Shown here piece by piece: positions 39,556 through 52,316 of a DNA stretch of 64,000 nucleotides. The stretch comes from Paulinella micropora (lineage: Eukaryota; Cercozoa; Imbricatea; Euglyphida; Paulinellidae): NCBI GenBank assembly GCA_019918135.1, contig WBZZ01006986.1, positions 1 through 64,000 of the forward strand. The letters are read 5' to 3'. The translations under genes were made by a program, and so were the position numbers. Below the pieces are notes generated by a model. That model was not told the origin of the DNA and did no database searches. It saw only the letters and a list, made by a program, of their open reading frames with translations. Positions within the stretch are counted from its first letter, which is position 1, and every line of letters begins with the position of its first letter.

Positions 39556-42222
39556 CACCAAGCTACACCCCTCTGCACCTTGGGCATGATGTGCCTGAAC
39601 CTCTATGAAACTCTCTGTGCAATGTGCAGAGTGGTTGGGGAGAAAAGAGCAAGAGCGCAGCTGCAAAGTGGCATTTCTGCTAATGCTAGCTTTTTCTGTC
39701 TAACGACTGGGCGGTGCCAGCAGAAGATATATGGAGAAGCTACACCCCTCTGCACCTTGGGCATGATGTGCTTGAACCTCTATGAAACTCTCTGTGCAAT
39801 GTGCAGAGTGGTTGGGGAGAAAAGAGCAAGAGAGCAGCTGCAAAGTGGCATTTCTACTAGCGCTAGCTTTTTCTGCCTACCGACTGGGCGGTGCCAGCAG
39901 AAGATATATGGAGAAGCCACACCCCTCTGCAACTTGGGTTCGATGTGCTTGAACCTCTATGAAGTTTTCTGTGCAATGTGCAGAGTGGTTGGGGAGAAAA
40001 TAGCAAGAGCGCAGCTGCAAAGTGGCATTTCTACTAGTGCTAGCTTTTTCTGCCTACCGACTGGGCGGTGCCAGCAGAAGATATATGGAGAAGCTACATT
40101 CCTCAGCACCTTGGGCATGATGTGCTTGGACCTCTATGAAATTCTCTGTGCAATGTGCAGAGTGGTTGGGGAGCAAAGAACAAGAGCGCAGCTGCAAAGT
40201 GGCATTTCTACTAGCGCTAGCTTTTTCTGCCTACCGACTGGGCGGTGCCAGCAGAAGATATATGGAGAAGCCACACCCCTCTGCACCTTGGGCATGATGT
40301 GCTTGATCCTCAGGAAACTCTCTGTGCAATGTGCAGAGTGGTTGTGGAGAAAAGAGCGAGAGCGCAGCTGCAAAGTGGTATTTCTACTAGTGCTAGCTTT
40401 TTCTGCCTAAGGACTGGGCGGTGCCAGCAGAAGATTTATGGAGAAGCTACACCCCTCTGCACCTTGGGCACGATGTGCTCGGACCTCTATGAAATTCTCT
40501 GTGCAATGTGCAGAGTGGTTGGGGAGAAAAGAGCAAGACCGCAGCTGCAAAGTGGTATTTCTACCAGTGCTAGCTTTTTCTGCCTACCGACATGGAGAAG
40601 CCACACCCCTCTGCAACTTGGGCACGATGTGCTTGGACCTCTATGAAGTTCTCTGTGCAATGTGCAGAGTGGTTGTGGAGAAAAGAGCAAGAGCGCAGCT
40701 GCAAAGTGGCATTTCTACTAGTGCTAGCTTTTTCTGTCTAACTACTAGGCGGTGCCAGCAGAAGATTTATGGAGAAGCTACATTCCTCAGCACCTTGGGC
40801 ATGATGTGCTTGAACCTCTATGAAGTTCTCTGTGCAATGTGCAGAGTGGTTGGGGAGAAAAGAGCAAGACCGCAGCTGCAAAGTGGTATTTCTACTAGTG
40901 CTAGCTTTTTCTGCCTACCGACTGGGCGGTGCCAGCAGAAGAGATATGGAGAAGCTACACCCTTCTGCACCTTGGGCATGATGTGCTCGGAACTCTGTGA
41001 AATTCTTTGTGCAATGTGCAGAGTGGTTGGGGAGAAAAGAACAAGAGCGCAGCAGCAAACTGGCATTTCTACTAGCGCTAGCTTTTTCTGCCTACCGACT
41101 GGGCGGTGCCAGCAGAGGATATATGGAGAAGCCACACCCCTCTGCACCTTGGGCATGATGTGCCTGAACCTCTATGAAGTTCTCTGTGCAATGTGCAGAG
41201 TGGTTGCGGAGAAAATAGCAGCTGCAAAGTAGCATTTCTACTAGTGCTAGCTTTTTCTGCCTAAGGACTGGGCGGTGCCAGCAGAAGATTTATGGAGAAG
41301 CTACACCCTTCTGCACCTTGGGCACGATGTGCTCGGACCTCTTTGAAATTCTCTGTGCAATGTGCAGAGTGGTTGGGGAGCAAAGTACAAGAGCGCAGCT
41401 GCAAAGTGGCATTTCTACTAGCGCTAGCTTTTTCTGCCTACCGACTGGGCGGTGCCAGCAGAAGATATATGGAGAAGCCACACCCCTCTGCACCTTGGGC
41501 ATGATGTGCTTGAACATCTATGAAGTTCTCTGTGCAATGTACAGAGTGGTTGGGTGCCGACTGGGCGGTGCCAGCAGAAGATATATGGACAAGCCACACC
41601 CCTCTGCAACTTGGGTTCGATGTGCTTGGACCTCTATGAAATTTTCTGTGCAATGTGCAGAGTGGTTGCGGAGAAAATAGCAAGAGCGCAGCTGCAAAGT
41701 GGCATTTCTACTAGTGCTAGCTTTTTCTGTCTAACGACTGGGCGGTGCCAGCAGAAGATTTATGGAGAAGCTACATTCCTCAGCACCTTGGGCATGATGT
41801 GCTTGAACCTCTATGAAACTCTCTGTGCAATGTGCAGAGTGGTTGGGGAGAAAAGAGCAAGAGCGCAGCTGCAAACTGGCATTTCTACTAGCGCTAGCTT
41901 TTTCTGCCTAAGGACTGGGCGGTGCCAGCAGAAGAGATATGGAGAAGCTACACCCCTCGGCACCTTATGCTCAATGAGCTTGGACCACTATGAAATTCTC
42001 TGTCCAATGTGCAGAGTCGTTGGGGAGAAAAGAGCAAGAGCGCAGCTGCAAAGTGGCATTTCCACTAGTGCTAGCTTTTTCTGCCTACCGACTGGGCGGT
42101 GCCAGTAGAAGATTTATGGAGAAGCTACACTCCTCTGCACCTTGGGCACGATGTGCTTGGACCTCTATGAAACTCTCTGTGCAGTGCGCAGAGTCGTTGG
42201 GGAGAAAAGAGCAAGAGCGCAG
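39556..42222. repeat. Satellite array, about 15 copies of a 177-bp unit
   Basis: The unit starts are spaced 177 bases apart (39733, 39910, 40087, 40264, then 40440), and the array continues to 42222 with a few shortened units (near 40590 and 41555). Typical unit landmarks are GGAGAAGCTACACCCCTCTG, CTCTGTGCAATGTGCAGAG (a perfect palindrome-like core), and GACTGGGCGGTGCCAGCAGA. Copies differ by a few percent. Because 177 is a multiple of three, both strands stay open over several units; the plus frame would give a 59-residue repeat with six Cys. I treat it as satellite DNA, since the minus strand is equally open and frameshifts occur. Confidence 0.9.
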
Positions 42223-42269
42223 CTGATGCCGAGATGTAGTGGTACCCGTCTTTCTTTTGTTTCCTTTGG

Positions 42270-42590
42270 GCAGCCACGCTCCATGCCAGTTATTTTCACA
42301 ACTTTTATAAACGAAACACTAACAACAGCAACAACAGCTACATTGATAAAATAATAATAAATAACAACCACAGCAATAACACTTTTTAAGCAGCCACGCT
42401 CCAGTTACATGCATTATATACAACAACAACAAGAACGTGCGTTACAACAACGAAAATATGATAATTATTAAATAATAATAATAACAACCACAGCAATAAC
42501 ACTTTTTAAGCAGCCACGCTCCAGTTACAAGTTACATGCATTATATACAAGAACAACAAGAACGTGCGTTACGACAACGAAAATACAAGA
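42270..42590. repeat. Two-copy ~118-bp minisatellite
   Basis: GCAGCCACGCTCCAGTTAC and the following ACATGCATTATATACAA through GTGCGTTAC occur at about 42389-42460 and again at 42507-42580, with an additional partial copy of GCAGCCACGCTCCA at 42270. Confidence 0.7.
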
Positions 42591-43320
42591 ACAGCAACCG
42601 ACCTTGTGAAAATACAAGAACTGCCACGAAGTCTGTGGAACGCGCAAACAGAAAATTAGATGTGTAACAGAAACTGTACCAGTGTGCTAGAAAAATCTTA
42701 CTTACAACCATACAATACCCACAGGGCAATATCAAAACACAGACTAGCACTCACAACCAACCACAAAACATACCGACCAGCTTCCTACCACGATGTCTGT
42801 GGAGATAAAACAAACACAACATTAGAGATTCAGCACTGGTGAGGAGTGAGGGAAGCACGTGATCATAGAATAAATATATATGCGACATTACCAGATCAGA
42901 AGAGCCAGGCTGCTGAAAAGAAGATGTCACACTCTGCCTTGTTTGCACTACAAAAAAAGAAGGAAAAAACAGGAAAAAATAAATCACATTCAAAACAGCA
43001 AAGCAAAACACATGTACGTACAACTATCTACAGCAGCAGAACAACCGATACGCTGATTTTTACCTTCGACAACTGAAAAGACAGATTTCCCTTTTGGCTT
43101 CTTGGACACCGTAGGTTGTGTCCAAAACAGATGAACGATCCACGAGCATTTTCGATCTTTCTCGAACTCTCTTCGAGAGTATGAGAGTGGGGGCAAGGTT
43201 GTCTGTCCACCTGTTACCTCTCTTTTTCCCTTGATGTATCAGAAAATTTATCAGATTATTTAGGGCATATAACGGCGTGAATGGGCTGAAAGAAACAAAA
43301 AATCCTGGATGAGTATTGTC
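42591..43320. other. AT-rich stretch without a convincing gene
   Basis: Only short, low-quality open frames. A small palindrome, TCTTTCTCGAACTCTCTTCG near 43158-43177, is the only structure noted. Confidence 0.5.
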
Positions 43321-43374
43321 ATCCACATCTGACCAAGAAAATCACGTCGGGGTGAGCAAAAAAACGGTGGCTTG

Positions 43375-43495
43375 CCTGCGGTTTGGCTTGTTTGCTTGGC
43401 TTGTTTCTTGCTTGCTTGCTGCGGTTAAGCTTGCTTGTTTGCTTAGCTTGCTTGCTTGCAAATTGCTGCTTAGATAGCGCTTTCTTGCTCCATCC

Positions 43496-43557
<62 letters not shown>

Positions 43558-43618
43558 TGCATCATATGCGCATCATGCATCATATGCGCATCATCATGCA
43601 TCATCATCATGCATCATG

Positions 43619-43654
<36 letters not shown>

Positions 43655-43987
43655 GCATCATCATGCATCATCATCATTATTATTATCATCATCATCATCA
43701 TCATCATCATCATATGCATCATCATCATCATCATGATCATCAGCAGCATCATCATCATCATCATCATTGATTCATGCATCATGCATCATCATCATCATCA
43801 TCATCATCATCATGCATCATATGCGCATCATGCATCATCATCATGCATCATCATCATGCATCATCATCATGCATCATCATCATGCATCATCATCATGCAT
43901 CATCATCATGCATCATGCATCATGCATCATGCATCATCATCATGCATCATCATGCATCATCATCATCATCATCATCATCACCATCAC

Positions 43988-44018
<31 letters not shown>

Positions 44019-44215
44019 GCATCATCATCGATATTTATAATTATCATTATAATCATCATCATCATCATCATCATATGCATCATATGCGTCATCATATCAT
44101 CAGTCATCATCATCAGTCATCATCATCGTGTTTCTATATCATCATTTATTATTCATCATAATTAATATTCATCATTCATGATCATCATCATCATCCATAA
44201 TTCATCATGATCATC
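43375..44215. repeat. (TTGC)n then long (ATC/CAT)n microsatellite
   Basis: GCTTGCTTGCTT-type repeats to about 43470, then (ATC)n with interspersed GCATCATGCATC and ATGCGCATCATGC variants from 43498 to about 44215. Open frames here would be poly-His, poly-Ile or poly-Ser and are not real genes. Confidence 0.95.
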
Positions 44216-44220
44216 ATATG

Positions 44221-44607
44221 CCCCCCCCCCCCCCCCCAACTATGGCCATGGCCACCACGTGCACCACCCACCCACGCATCCACGCCCACACAGACACACA
44301 CACACACACACATATTGCACACACTGCACACACTATGAAACCGAGACACAGACGCAGACACATCATCTCATCATCATCATCATCATCATCATCGATATCA
44401 TCATTTATCATTTATTCATCATCATCATTCATCATCAACACCCCCCCCCCCTCCCCCTTCCCCCCAAACCATCGCCGGACACAGGCACAGACACAGACAC
44501 AGACATTTTCATATATATGTGTATGTATGCATGTATGTATGTATCATGACAATCTATTATTATTATTATTATTACTATTAGTATTATTATTATTATTATT
44601 ATTATTA

Positions 44608-44646
<39 letters not shown>

Positions 44647-44660
44647 TGTTATTATTATTA

Positions 44661-44694
<34 letters not shown>

Positions 44695-44729
44695 CATCAT
44701 CATCATTATTATCATTATTATTATTATTA

Positions 44730-44784
<55 letters not shown>

Positions 44785-44811
44785 CATCATCATTATCGTT
44801 ATCGTTATCAC

Positions 44812-44854
<43 letters not shown>

Positions 44855-45096
44855 GTTATTATCATCATCATTATGATTATCATTATCATTATCATTATCA
44901 GCCAAATTATTCTGGATGGAGTTTTGAGGCAGTTCTAGCCGCCATGCCATGCTTGGTGTATGCACTTGCACATTCGGCACATCTGCTTAGCTGCGGTCTT
45001 GCTCTCAGTAGCTCTATATGTGGCCTTGCTTACCAGTCCAGAGACTGGCAAGCAAAGGGGGGTTGGAGGAGTTATGACCTGACACTAGTACTATTA

Positions 45097-45183
<87 letters not shown>
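44221..45183. repeat. C17 run, (CA)n and long (ATT)n microsatellites with short unique insert
   Basis: C homopolymer at 44221-44237, (CA)n at about 44290-44310, (TCA)n at 44368-44390, then (ATT)n/(ATC)n from 44550 to 44898 and (ATT)n from about 45096 to 45183. The insert 44900-45095 is a diverged fragment of the ~490-bp repeat unit described below. Confidence 0.9.
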
Positions 45184-45184
<1 letters not shown>

Positions 45185-45414
45185 GGACACAGTGATAGCC
45201 CAGTGGTCAAGTTCTACATCTGGGCCCTGTCGCCAGTTCGATTCCCGTCGGTGCCACCAGTATTTTCATTGAACATACCGGTCCGTCTGGAAGTGTTGCA
45301 ACTGCCCTTGCGGGGGTGTCATTAGAGCCTATCGTCAATTCTTCGTACTCCCCTCACGGGTGAGACGATTGCGCATGTGCAAATTTGCATCAGCCATTGA
45401 CAGAGAAGCACTAT
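45185..45414 (+). repeat. tRNA-derived SINE-like copy 1
   Basis: It begins GGACACAGTGATAGCCCAGT, with a box-A-like TAGCCCAGTGGTCAAG, then the box-B-like CCAGTTCGATTCCCGTCGG and GTGCCACCA at the end of the tRNA-like part. A unique body with ACCCCTCACGGGTGAGACGA-like sequence follows, and the copy is flanked by (ATT)n. Pol III promoter boxes, tRNA-like head and (ATT)n tail are the usual SINE layout. Confidence 0.65.
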
Positions 45415-45439
45415 TATTATTATTATTATTATTATTATT

Positions 45440-46414
45440 CCTTGGAGTGTTGACTGTGACATATTTGAGGGAAATCCCGATGAAAAAACCTAGTCACACT
45501 TGCTAAACAGAGTTCCAGCCCAATGGCCTCAAGGCGTTAAACTGTGACGCCAACTCATAACCCTTTGGTGGTAGATGCTGGGGAGGAGGGTCGTTGCGCG
45601 CGTAAAAGATCTTAAACTCCGCATATGCTGGTTGATAGCCCAGGACCCAGCAGACACCAGATTGTTATGGGTGGGGTTTCGAGGCAGCTCTAGCAACAGC
45701 GCTTGGTGTATGCACTTGCACATTCGGTGACGTCTTGCAAGAGGTTGCTGGGACTGCGGAATAACCTCTGCTTAGTGCAGTCTTGCCCTCAGGAGCTCCA
45801 TCGGTGGCCCCGATCATCAGGCGAGAGACTGACACGGGGGGGTGGAGGACCTCGAACAAGGGTATTGGATGCTTATGTCCGTTGAGGATACGCCATTAGC
45901 TGCATCAGTACGCCTCAGATGTAGTAAATCTGCCTTGGAGTGTTGACTGTGACATATTTGAGGGAAATCCCGATGAAAAAACCTAGTCACACTTGCTAAA
46001 CAGAGTTCCAGCCCAATGGCCTCAAGGCGTTAAACTGTGACGCCAACTCATAACCCTTTGGCGGTAGATGCTGGGGAGGAGGGTCGTTGCGCGCGTAAAA
46101 GATCTTAAACTCCGCATATGCTGGTTGATAGCCCAGGACCCAGCAGACACCAGATTGTTATGGGTGGGGTTTCGAGGCAGCTCTAGCAACCGCGCTTGGT
46201 GTATGCACTTGCACATTCGGTGACGTCTTGCAAGAGGTTGCTGTGACTGCGGAATAACCTCGGCTTAGTGCAGTCTTGCCCTCAGGAGCTCCATCGGTGG
46301 CCCCGATCATCAGGCGAGAGACTGACACGGGGGGTGGAGGACCTCGAACAAGGGTATTGGAGGCTTATGTCTGTTGAGGATATGTCATTAGCTGCATCAG
46401 TACGCCTCAGATAT

Positions 46415-46415
<1 letters not shown>
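45440..46415 (+). repeat. Two tandem copies of a ~490-bp interspersed repeat
   Basis: Copy starts at 45440 and 45933 (CTTGGAGTGTTGACTGTGAC), spaced 493 bases, over 95 % alike by eye. Each ends near GCATCAGTACGCCTCAGAT and GTAG/ATAG. The second copy runs directly into (ATT)n, as does the copy ending at 48567, so the unit may be the 3' part of a retroposon with an ATT tail. Its short open frames (about 60 residues) recur identically in the copies and are not claimed as genes. Confidence 0.8.
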
Positions 46416-46456
<41 letters not shown>

Positions 46457-46722
46457 GGACACCGTGATAGCCCAGTGGTCAAGTTCTACCATCTGGGCCC
46501 TGTCGCCAGTTCGATTCCCGTCGGTGCCACCAGTATTTTCATTGAACATACCGATCCGTCTGGATCAGTATTTTCATTGAACATACCGGCCCGTCTGGAA
46601 GTGTTGGAACTGCCCTTGCGGGGGTGTCATTAGAGCTTATCGTCAATTCTTCGTACTCCCCTCACGGGTGAGACGATGGAGGCGCATGTGCAGAAATGCA
46701 TCAGCCATTGACAGAGAAGCAC
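46457..46722 (+). repeat. tRNA-derived SINE-like copy 2
   Basis: The same head as copy 1 (GATAGCCCAGTGGTCAAG and GTTCGATTCCCGTCGGTG). It carries an internal 36-base duplication of the CAGTATTTTCATTGAACATA segment (near 46530-46590). It is flanked by (ATT)n on both sides. Confidence 0.65.
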
Positions 46723-46767
46723 TATTATTATTATTATTATTATTATTATTGTTATTTTAGGTTGCAC

Positions 46768-47582
46768 ATGAAGCGAAGTCGTGAGGAGAACAATGATTTT
46801 TCATCCCAAGGTTTTCATGATTTTCTTGTGCAAAATCAAACTGTATTACACATTTTTAGATAAAGAGCTGACGAAGCTGATTGAGTCTGCCTCTAGATCA
46901 TCTGATTTGTCTGGCAGCAGCGTTTACTTCAGTTTTATCTAATTACACATAATCACACCCCACCCCACCCCCCCTCCCTCCCCCCGTTTCACTCTTAGAT
47001 GATATTAGAAGCCACTTGATTCCAGCGATGAAAATTCTTCAAGGGATGGTCCAAACAGCTTACAAGAATCAGCAAGAGGAAGATAGTATAAATCTAATTT
47101 AGTTTTGTTTTCTTTTTTATTTATTTATTTATTTCTTGTGAAATATTGAGGCAGGTCTAGGGAAACCTCTCAAAAACAAATGAAGCAAGAATCAGCAAAC
47201 CAAATGGTTTATAGAGCATATCTTGGAGAGGTAATTTCTTTTCGTTCTATATATCGTCATGATTACATGCAATATTGTGTATATATTTTTGCAGGAAAAG
47301 AAAAAAGGATTAAGCGCTTGTAAGTTTTGTCTGTTTAAATACTTATGTTCAGTTCCGGTTTTACAGTTAGTTCGCTTGAATTTAATTTTATGTTTTGATC
47401 AGCCATGGTAAAGGGAGAATGGGGCGCACTTTCGAACCAACAGAAAGAGAAGTACATTCAGATCAGAAAAGAAAAGCTGGTACATAAAAATACTTGTCTG
47501 ATCAACATACACAATCAAATCAAAAATATCTAATACTTACGCTGAGAAACAGGACAAGTCTGCAAAGAAAGAAACAGTGTGA
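46768..47582 (+). CDS. Small spliced gene, HMG-box-like C-terminal part
   Basis: Probable exons, with GT...AG introns and matching phases: a first exon from ATG 46768 (MKRSREENNDFSSQGF), a second near 46869-46937, a third from 46999 to 47086 (DIRSHLIPAMKILQGMVQTA), a fourth 47151-47230, a fifth 47295-47319, a sixth 47403-47479 and a last exon 47553-47582 ending ...KSAKKETV-stop. The fifth and sixth exons join to give EKKKGLSA then MVKGEWGALSNQQKEKYIQI, which resembles helix 2-3 of an HMG box (W..LS...K..Y). Exons 1-2 are less certain than 3-7. The product would be about 135 residues, basic and nuclear in character. Confidence 0.45.
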
Positions 47583-47728
47583 AGAAATGATTGTTTTTTC
47601 AAACATTTCCATTTGTTTTGTAATAGCATTACTTTTCATTAATTAATGCTTGCTAGGACGATCCCAGGTTCCGGTACAAGATTACTAAGGTATTTGCTGC
47701 CTGCCTGCATTAATGTTTTTCTTTTATT

Positions 47729-47731
47729 AAA

Positions 47732-47824
<93 letters not shown>

Positions 47825-48565
47825 GATTATTGAGGCAGTTCTAGCAACCGCGCTTGGTGTATGCACTTGCACATTCGATGACGTCTTGCAAGAGGTTGCT
47901 GGGACTGCGGAATAACATCGGCTTAGTGCAGTCTTGCCCTCAGGAGCTCCATCGGTGGCCCCGATCATCAGGCGAGAGACTGATACGGGGGGGTGGAGGA
48001 CCTCGAACAAGGGTATTGGATGTTTATGTCCGTTGAGGATATGCCATTAGCTGCATCAGTACGCCTCAGATATAGTAAATCTGCCTTGGAGTGTTGACTG
48101 TGACATATTTGAGGGAAATCCCGATGAAAAAACCTAGTCACACTTGCTAAACAGAGTTCCAGCCCAATGGCCTCAAGGCGTTAAACTGTGACGCCAACTC
48201 ATAACCCTTTGGTGGTAGATGCTGGGGAGGAGGGTCGTTGCGCGCGTAAAAGATCTTAATTCCGCATATGCTGGTTGATAGCCCAGGACCCAGCAGACAC
48301 CAGATTGTTATGGGTGGTGTTTCGAGGCAGCTCTAGCAACCGCGCTTGGTGTATGCACTTGCACATTCGGTGACGTCTTGCAAGAGGTTGCTGGGACTGC
48401 GGAATAACCTCGGCTTAGTGCAGTCTTGCCCTCAGGAGCTCCATCGGTGGCCCCGATCATCAGGCGAGAGACTGACACGGGGGGGTGGAGGACCTCGAAC
48501 AAGGGTATTGGAGGCTTATGTCCGTTGAGGATATGCCATTAGCTGCATCAGTACGCCTCAGATAT

Positions 48566-48634
<69 letters not shown>

Positions 48635-48690
48635 CCCAATGGCCTCAAGGCGTTAAACTGTGACGCCAACTCATAACCCTTTGGTGGTTG
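47729..48690 (+). repeat. (ATT)n with further copies of the ~490-bp repeat
   Basis: (ATT)n at 47729-47823, a partial repeat unit at about 47826-48082, a full unit at 48083-48567, (ATT)n to 48631, then a 60-bp fragment (CAGCCCAATGGCCTCAAGGC...) to about 48690. The same unit is at 45440-46415. Confidence 0.85.
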
Positions 48691-48764
48691 CATACTTTTT
48701 GTGAATGCATGTGCTTGTACAAGTCCATGCATATGTGTCTGAGACGTGCGCAAAAAACTTACAT

Positions 48765-49206
48765 ACGTACATACATATATAAACACATACATACATACAT
48801 ACATACATACATGCATACATGCATGCACACATATATACATGCACACATACATACATGCGCACATACATATAATATACATACATACACATGTACAGACATA
48901 CATACATACATGCATACATACATATGTACATACATACGTACATACATATAATTATGTACATACATACATATGTACATACATACACATGTACATACATACA
49001 TATGTACATACATACATTACATACATGCGTGTATGATACATGCATACTACATACGAACATATGTACATACATGTGCATGCGTACATACATGCACGCTGCG
49101 TGCATGCGTGCATACATCTTGCAACTCAGATGCAAGTATTCTCTGATTGGGGTGCTTGCACAAAGACAACATGCATTCATGCATACACATGACATGCATA
49201 CGTTTG

Positions 49207-49240
<34 letters not shown>
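48765..49240. repeat. (ACAT)n tetranucleotide array and (GA)n
   Basis: Long degenerate (CATA)n from about 48765 to 49110, then unique DNA and (GA)n at 49210-49240. Open frames in it are simple-sequence artefacts. Confidence 0.95.
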
Positions 49241-49242
<2 letters not shown>

Positions 49243-49441
49243 TGTGTGAGAGTTGCGAAGTTGCGCTTGAGCGATAGGGCGTAGAAAACGCAGGAGTGTG
49301 TACCTCCACCTGTAAATATTTTGTTGGTTGGTGTACTGTATTGTTTTCTTTTTTTTCGAATGCAAGTGGGCTTCCTTTCTTGTAAAACAATAATACCATG
49401 TCTCGGACTCCGTCGTCGTCCTTGGTGGGAATGATTTTGTC

Positions 49442-49816
49442 TTGTTTTTCTGTGTAGAAGTCGGAGTGTCTGCAGACTGCAAGGAAGTCGATGGCGTTGT
49501 TGGAAGCAATGAGCTTACCCCACACTCTGCAGAAGCAATATTGGGTCCCACATGTCTTACATTACCGACAAGGACTAGTGATCAAAGCGATGTCTCGGCA
49601 GTGATCAAGGCAATCAGTAGAGTTGGGGAGGTTCACAGCGATGAGACGACGGCTGTCAATATCGGCATGGCCGTACTCGCACCCGACAGCAGTCTCACTC
49701 TCAAGGTTACTACTACCACTACTACTACTACTGCCGAAACAACTACTAGTACTACTACTGCAATTTCTGCTCCTCCTCCTCCTCTACTACTACTACTACT
49801 ACTGCTACTACTTCTG

Positions 49817-49862
<46 letters not shown>

Positions 49863-50505
49863 CACTACTACTGCAACTATTCGTAGTACTCGCGAAGCTT
49901 GCGGCAGCAGCCACGATGTCGCTGAGGGATACTCATCCATCGAATTGCCCGTTCGTATCCCCGGTTCCGGGAAAATGTTCCACACGCGGCGGGAACGGCT
50001 CGCTTCATTCAAGGAGCATTTGGCGAAGGAGCACAACGACTGCGACCCTGGAGGTCAGCATGGTGCTAGCGCCACGCGCCATGTTCGCCACCCCCGCCAC
50101 GATACCGCGCGTGGGCAACTCCAGCCCGAATGTTCGGAAATCCCACCGGAAAGAGATGTCTCCGTACAAGACACAGACGTATTTCGCGTCCTGTACCTAT
50201 TTGGGTACCAACCTCTTCGTCAGGGAATCGATTATGACAGCGAGGATATGCTGCCACTGTTTTCGACGCAAGAAAAAAAATATTTCGAAGAAGTTAGATT
50301 GAAGCTACTCGAGTACGCACGCGCAGGAGATCCTGGATCGAATCATAAAGGTTGTGGAAAGATAGGTAATAACGATCATTATATGTTGTTCCACTACCTT
50401 TATGATTCGATCGAGAATCTCTTGCAATTCAGGCAACGACTTCTTCACGTGATTTCTGATGAGTGTCAGCGTCCTTCCTCCCCGCCTGCTTTACCCATTG
50501 CTTGA
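49442..50505 (+). pseudogene. Unknown gene fragment with (ACT)n tract and C2H2-like finger
   Basis: The frame from 49442 (MFFCVEVGVSADCKEVDGVV, with TSDQSDVSAVIKAISRV) runs into an (ACT)n microsatellite at 49708-49875. After it, another frame carries YSSIELPVRIPGSGKMFHTR then RRERLASFKEHLAKEHND (49928-50040), resembling the C-terminal half of a C2H2 finger of the kind found at the start of some non-LTR retrotransposon proteins. It continues with DTDVFRVLYLFGYQPLRQGI to 50505. Repeat expansion between the two halves probably disrupted or is part of one protein. I do not recognise the rest. Confidence 0.35.
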
Positions 50506-51029
50506 GCTCAGTGCAAGACGACTAAGCAGCATGATCCAAAGATGGAAACACACTTCTCAACATATGTAGGTGACCTTTCCATATTTTTGCCATCTGCAGA
50601 GTACCTAACTGCCTGCCTGACTGATTTTGCAACAGCCTTTCTCTCTCGCCCCTCCCCCCCCCCCCTTCTGGCTCTCTTGGAATCCCCCCCCCCCCCATCA
50701 CTCAGGCTTACCATCATATTACACATAACATACGCATAGCTTTGCTAGTCATCTTTCTTTTTCCAAAAGCAAATTTTGCTGGCAGCCGCCCATGCCTCTA
50801 ACTTTCAGCTATTGCTATATAGCAAATGTCAGCTTATTAATATCGCGCCGGATCCTAGGCTAGGTTTGCTTACTGTCGAGATGTATAAACAAGTTAGTTA
50901 AAATTTTAATATTTAGTAATACTTACAATTTCCAGGTGAAAATGGTAATGGATTCTGAAACGGACCGGCCGACACAGTTTTTGCACATACATGTAATTTT
51001 TCATACTTTTTGTGCATTTCACTGACACA

Positions 51030-51380
51030 CATACAGACAGACAGGCAGACACAGACAAAAATACACACACATACGCATACACACATATATACAGACATAC
51101 ATACAGACATAGAGACAACAGACAGGCAGACACACACACACATACGTATACATACAGACATACAGATATACAGACAGACATACATGCATACATACATACA
51201 TACATGCACATACATACATACATAAATACATACATACATAATACATACATATACATACATAGAGAGAGAAGAGAGACAAAGCTCTGTTTGTGTGTGTGTG
51301 TGTCTGTCTGTCTGTCTGTCTGTGTGTGTGTGTATGAATGTGGATGTATTTATTGTGTATTTTTGTGTTTATGTGTGTGT
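51030..51380. repeat. (ACAG/ACAT)n and (GT)n microsatellites
   Basis: Degenerate CAGACAGA, ACATACAT and TGTGTGTG/TCTGTCTG repeats between 51030 and 51380, with another (GT)n-T run at 51561-51590. No gene. Confidence 0.9.
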
Positions 51381-51789
51381 ATGTTGGAGAGAGAGAGGAA
51401 GGAATTAGGGAGAGAAGGTCGGAAGGAAAAACATAATGAGTATGAATTTTCGCAAACATGATTGTGTGTGAATCTTTTTGTAGTTCCTAGGTTATTTTTT
51501 CAAGGACTAAGCTCCAAATTATGGAAAAATTGTACAGAAAACTATGTAACAATAGTAAATGTGTGTGTGTGTGTGTTTTTTTTTTTTTGTTGAAAATGTA
51601 GGTTGTACTGTGTCATAGAGATAAAGGGCAAGGGAAAGCCAAGTCCAAAACTTGAGGCAAAGCTACCGTAAAAGCGGCTGTTTGGGTGAGAAGCCGCAAG
51701 TATCGGGAGCTTAATTGGTGGCCGAAACCGGCCGAGTTTTGTCAGGCCTTATCACCACCCTTACATCTGGCTTCGGGAGCTGATGTTTG

Positions 51790-52157
51790 TTGTATCTGCT
51801 TGTTTGCTTGTTTGCTTGCCTTCCGTCTTTCTTGCTTGGCTGCTTGCTTGCTTTCCTGCCTACTTCTTTGTATTGTTTGCTTGCTTGCTTTGCTGCTTGC
51901 ATATTGCCTGCTTGCTTACTTGACGCTTTGCTTGCCTGCTTCCTTGCTTGATGGTAGTTTGTTTGCATGCTTGCTTGCTTGCTTTGTAGTATTTTTATTG
52001 TTTGCTTGCTTGCTTGCTTGCTTGCTTGCCTGCTTGTTTCTTTCTCGTTTGCTTTGCTGCTTGCCTGCTTGCTTTCTCGCTTGCTTACTACCACAACTAT
52101 TGCTACTAACTGCTTCTACTACTACTACAACTACTACAACTACTACTACTACAACTG

Positions 52158-52206
<49 letters not shown>

Positions 52207-52212
52207 AGGAGG
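51790..52212. repeat. (TTGC)n and (ACT)n microsatellites
   Basis: GCTTGCTTGC-type repeats from about 51790 to 52090, then (ACT)n to 52207. Immediately before the membrane-protein gene. Confidence 0.9.
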
Positions 52213-52316
52213 ATATATGATTTTTCCTGTAAAAGCGATCCAGATGTGGGAAGTTCCTCAGCAGAGTCAGTCAAACACTAACAATTGAGCCATCTATCGA
52301 AGACGTCCAATTATTA

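Noticed and set aside
39556..42222. CRISPR-like array
   Set aside because: Units are contiguous 177-bp satellite copies without unique spacers, in eukaryotic DNA.
39523..42226. Cys-rich repeat protein from the 177-bp array
   Set aside because: The opposite strand is equally open and units are frameshifted; treated as satellite, though kept as a finding.
43383..44165. Long open frames of poly-His, poly-Ile and poly-Ser
   Set aside because: They are translations of (ATC)n microsatellite in several frames; no unique sequence supports a protein.
44435..45195. Open frames of poly-Asn, poly-Tyr and poly-Leu
   Set aside because: Microsatellite (ATT)n artefacts on both strands.
45185..45260. Functional tRNA gene
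   Set aside because: A- and B-box-like sequences are present, but the acceptor stem does not pair well and the sequence is a repeated SINE-like copy.
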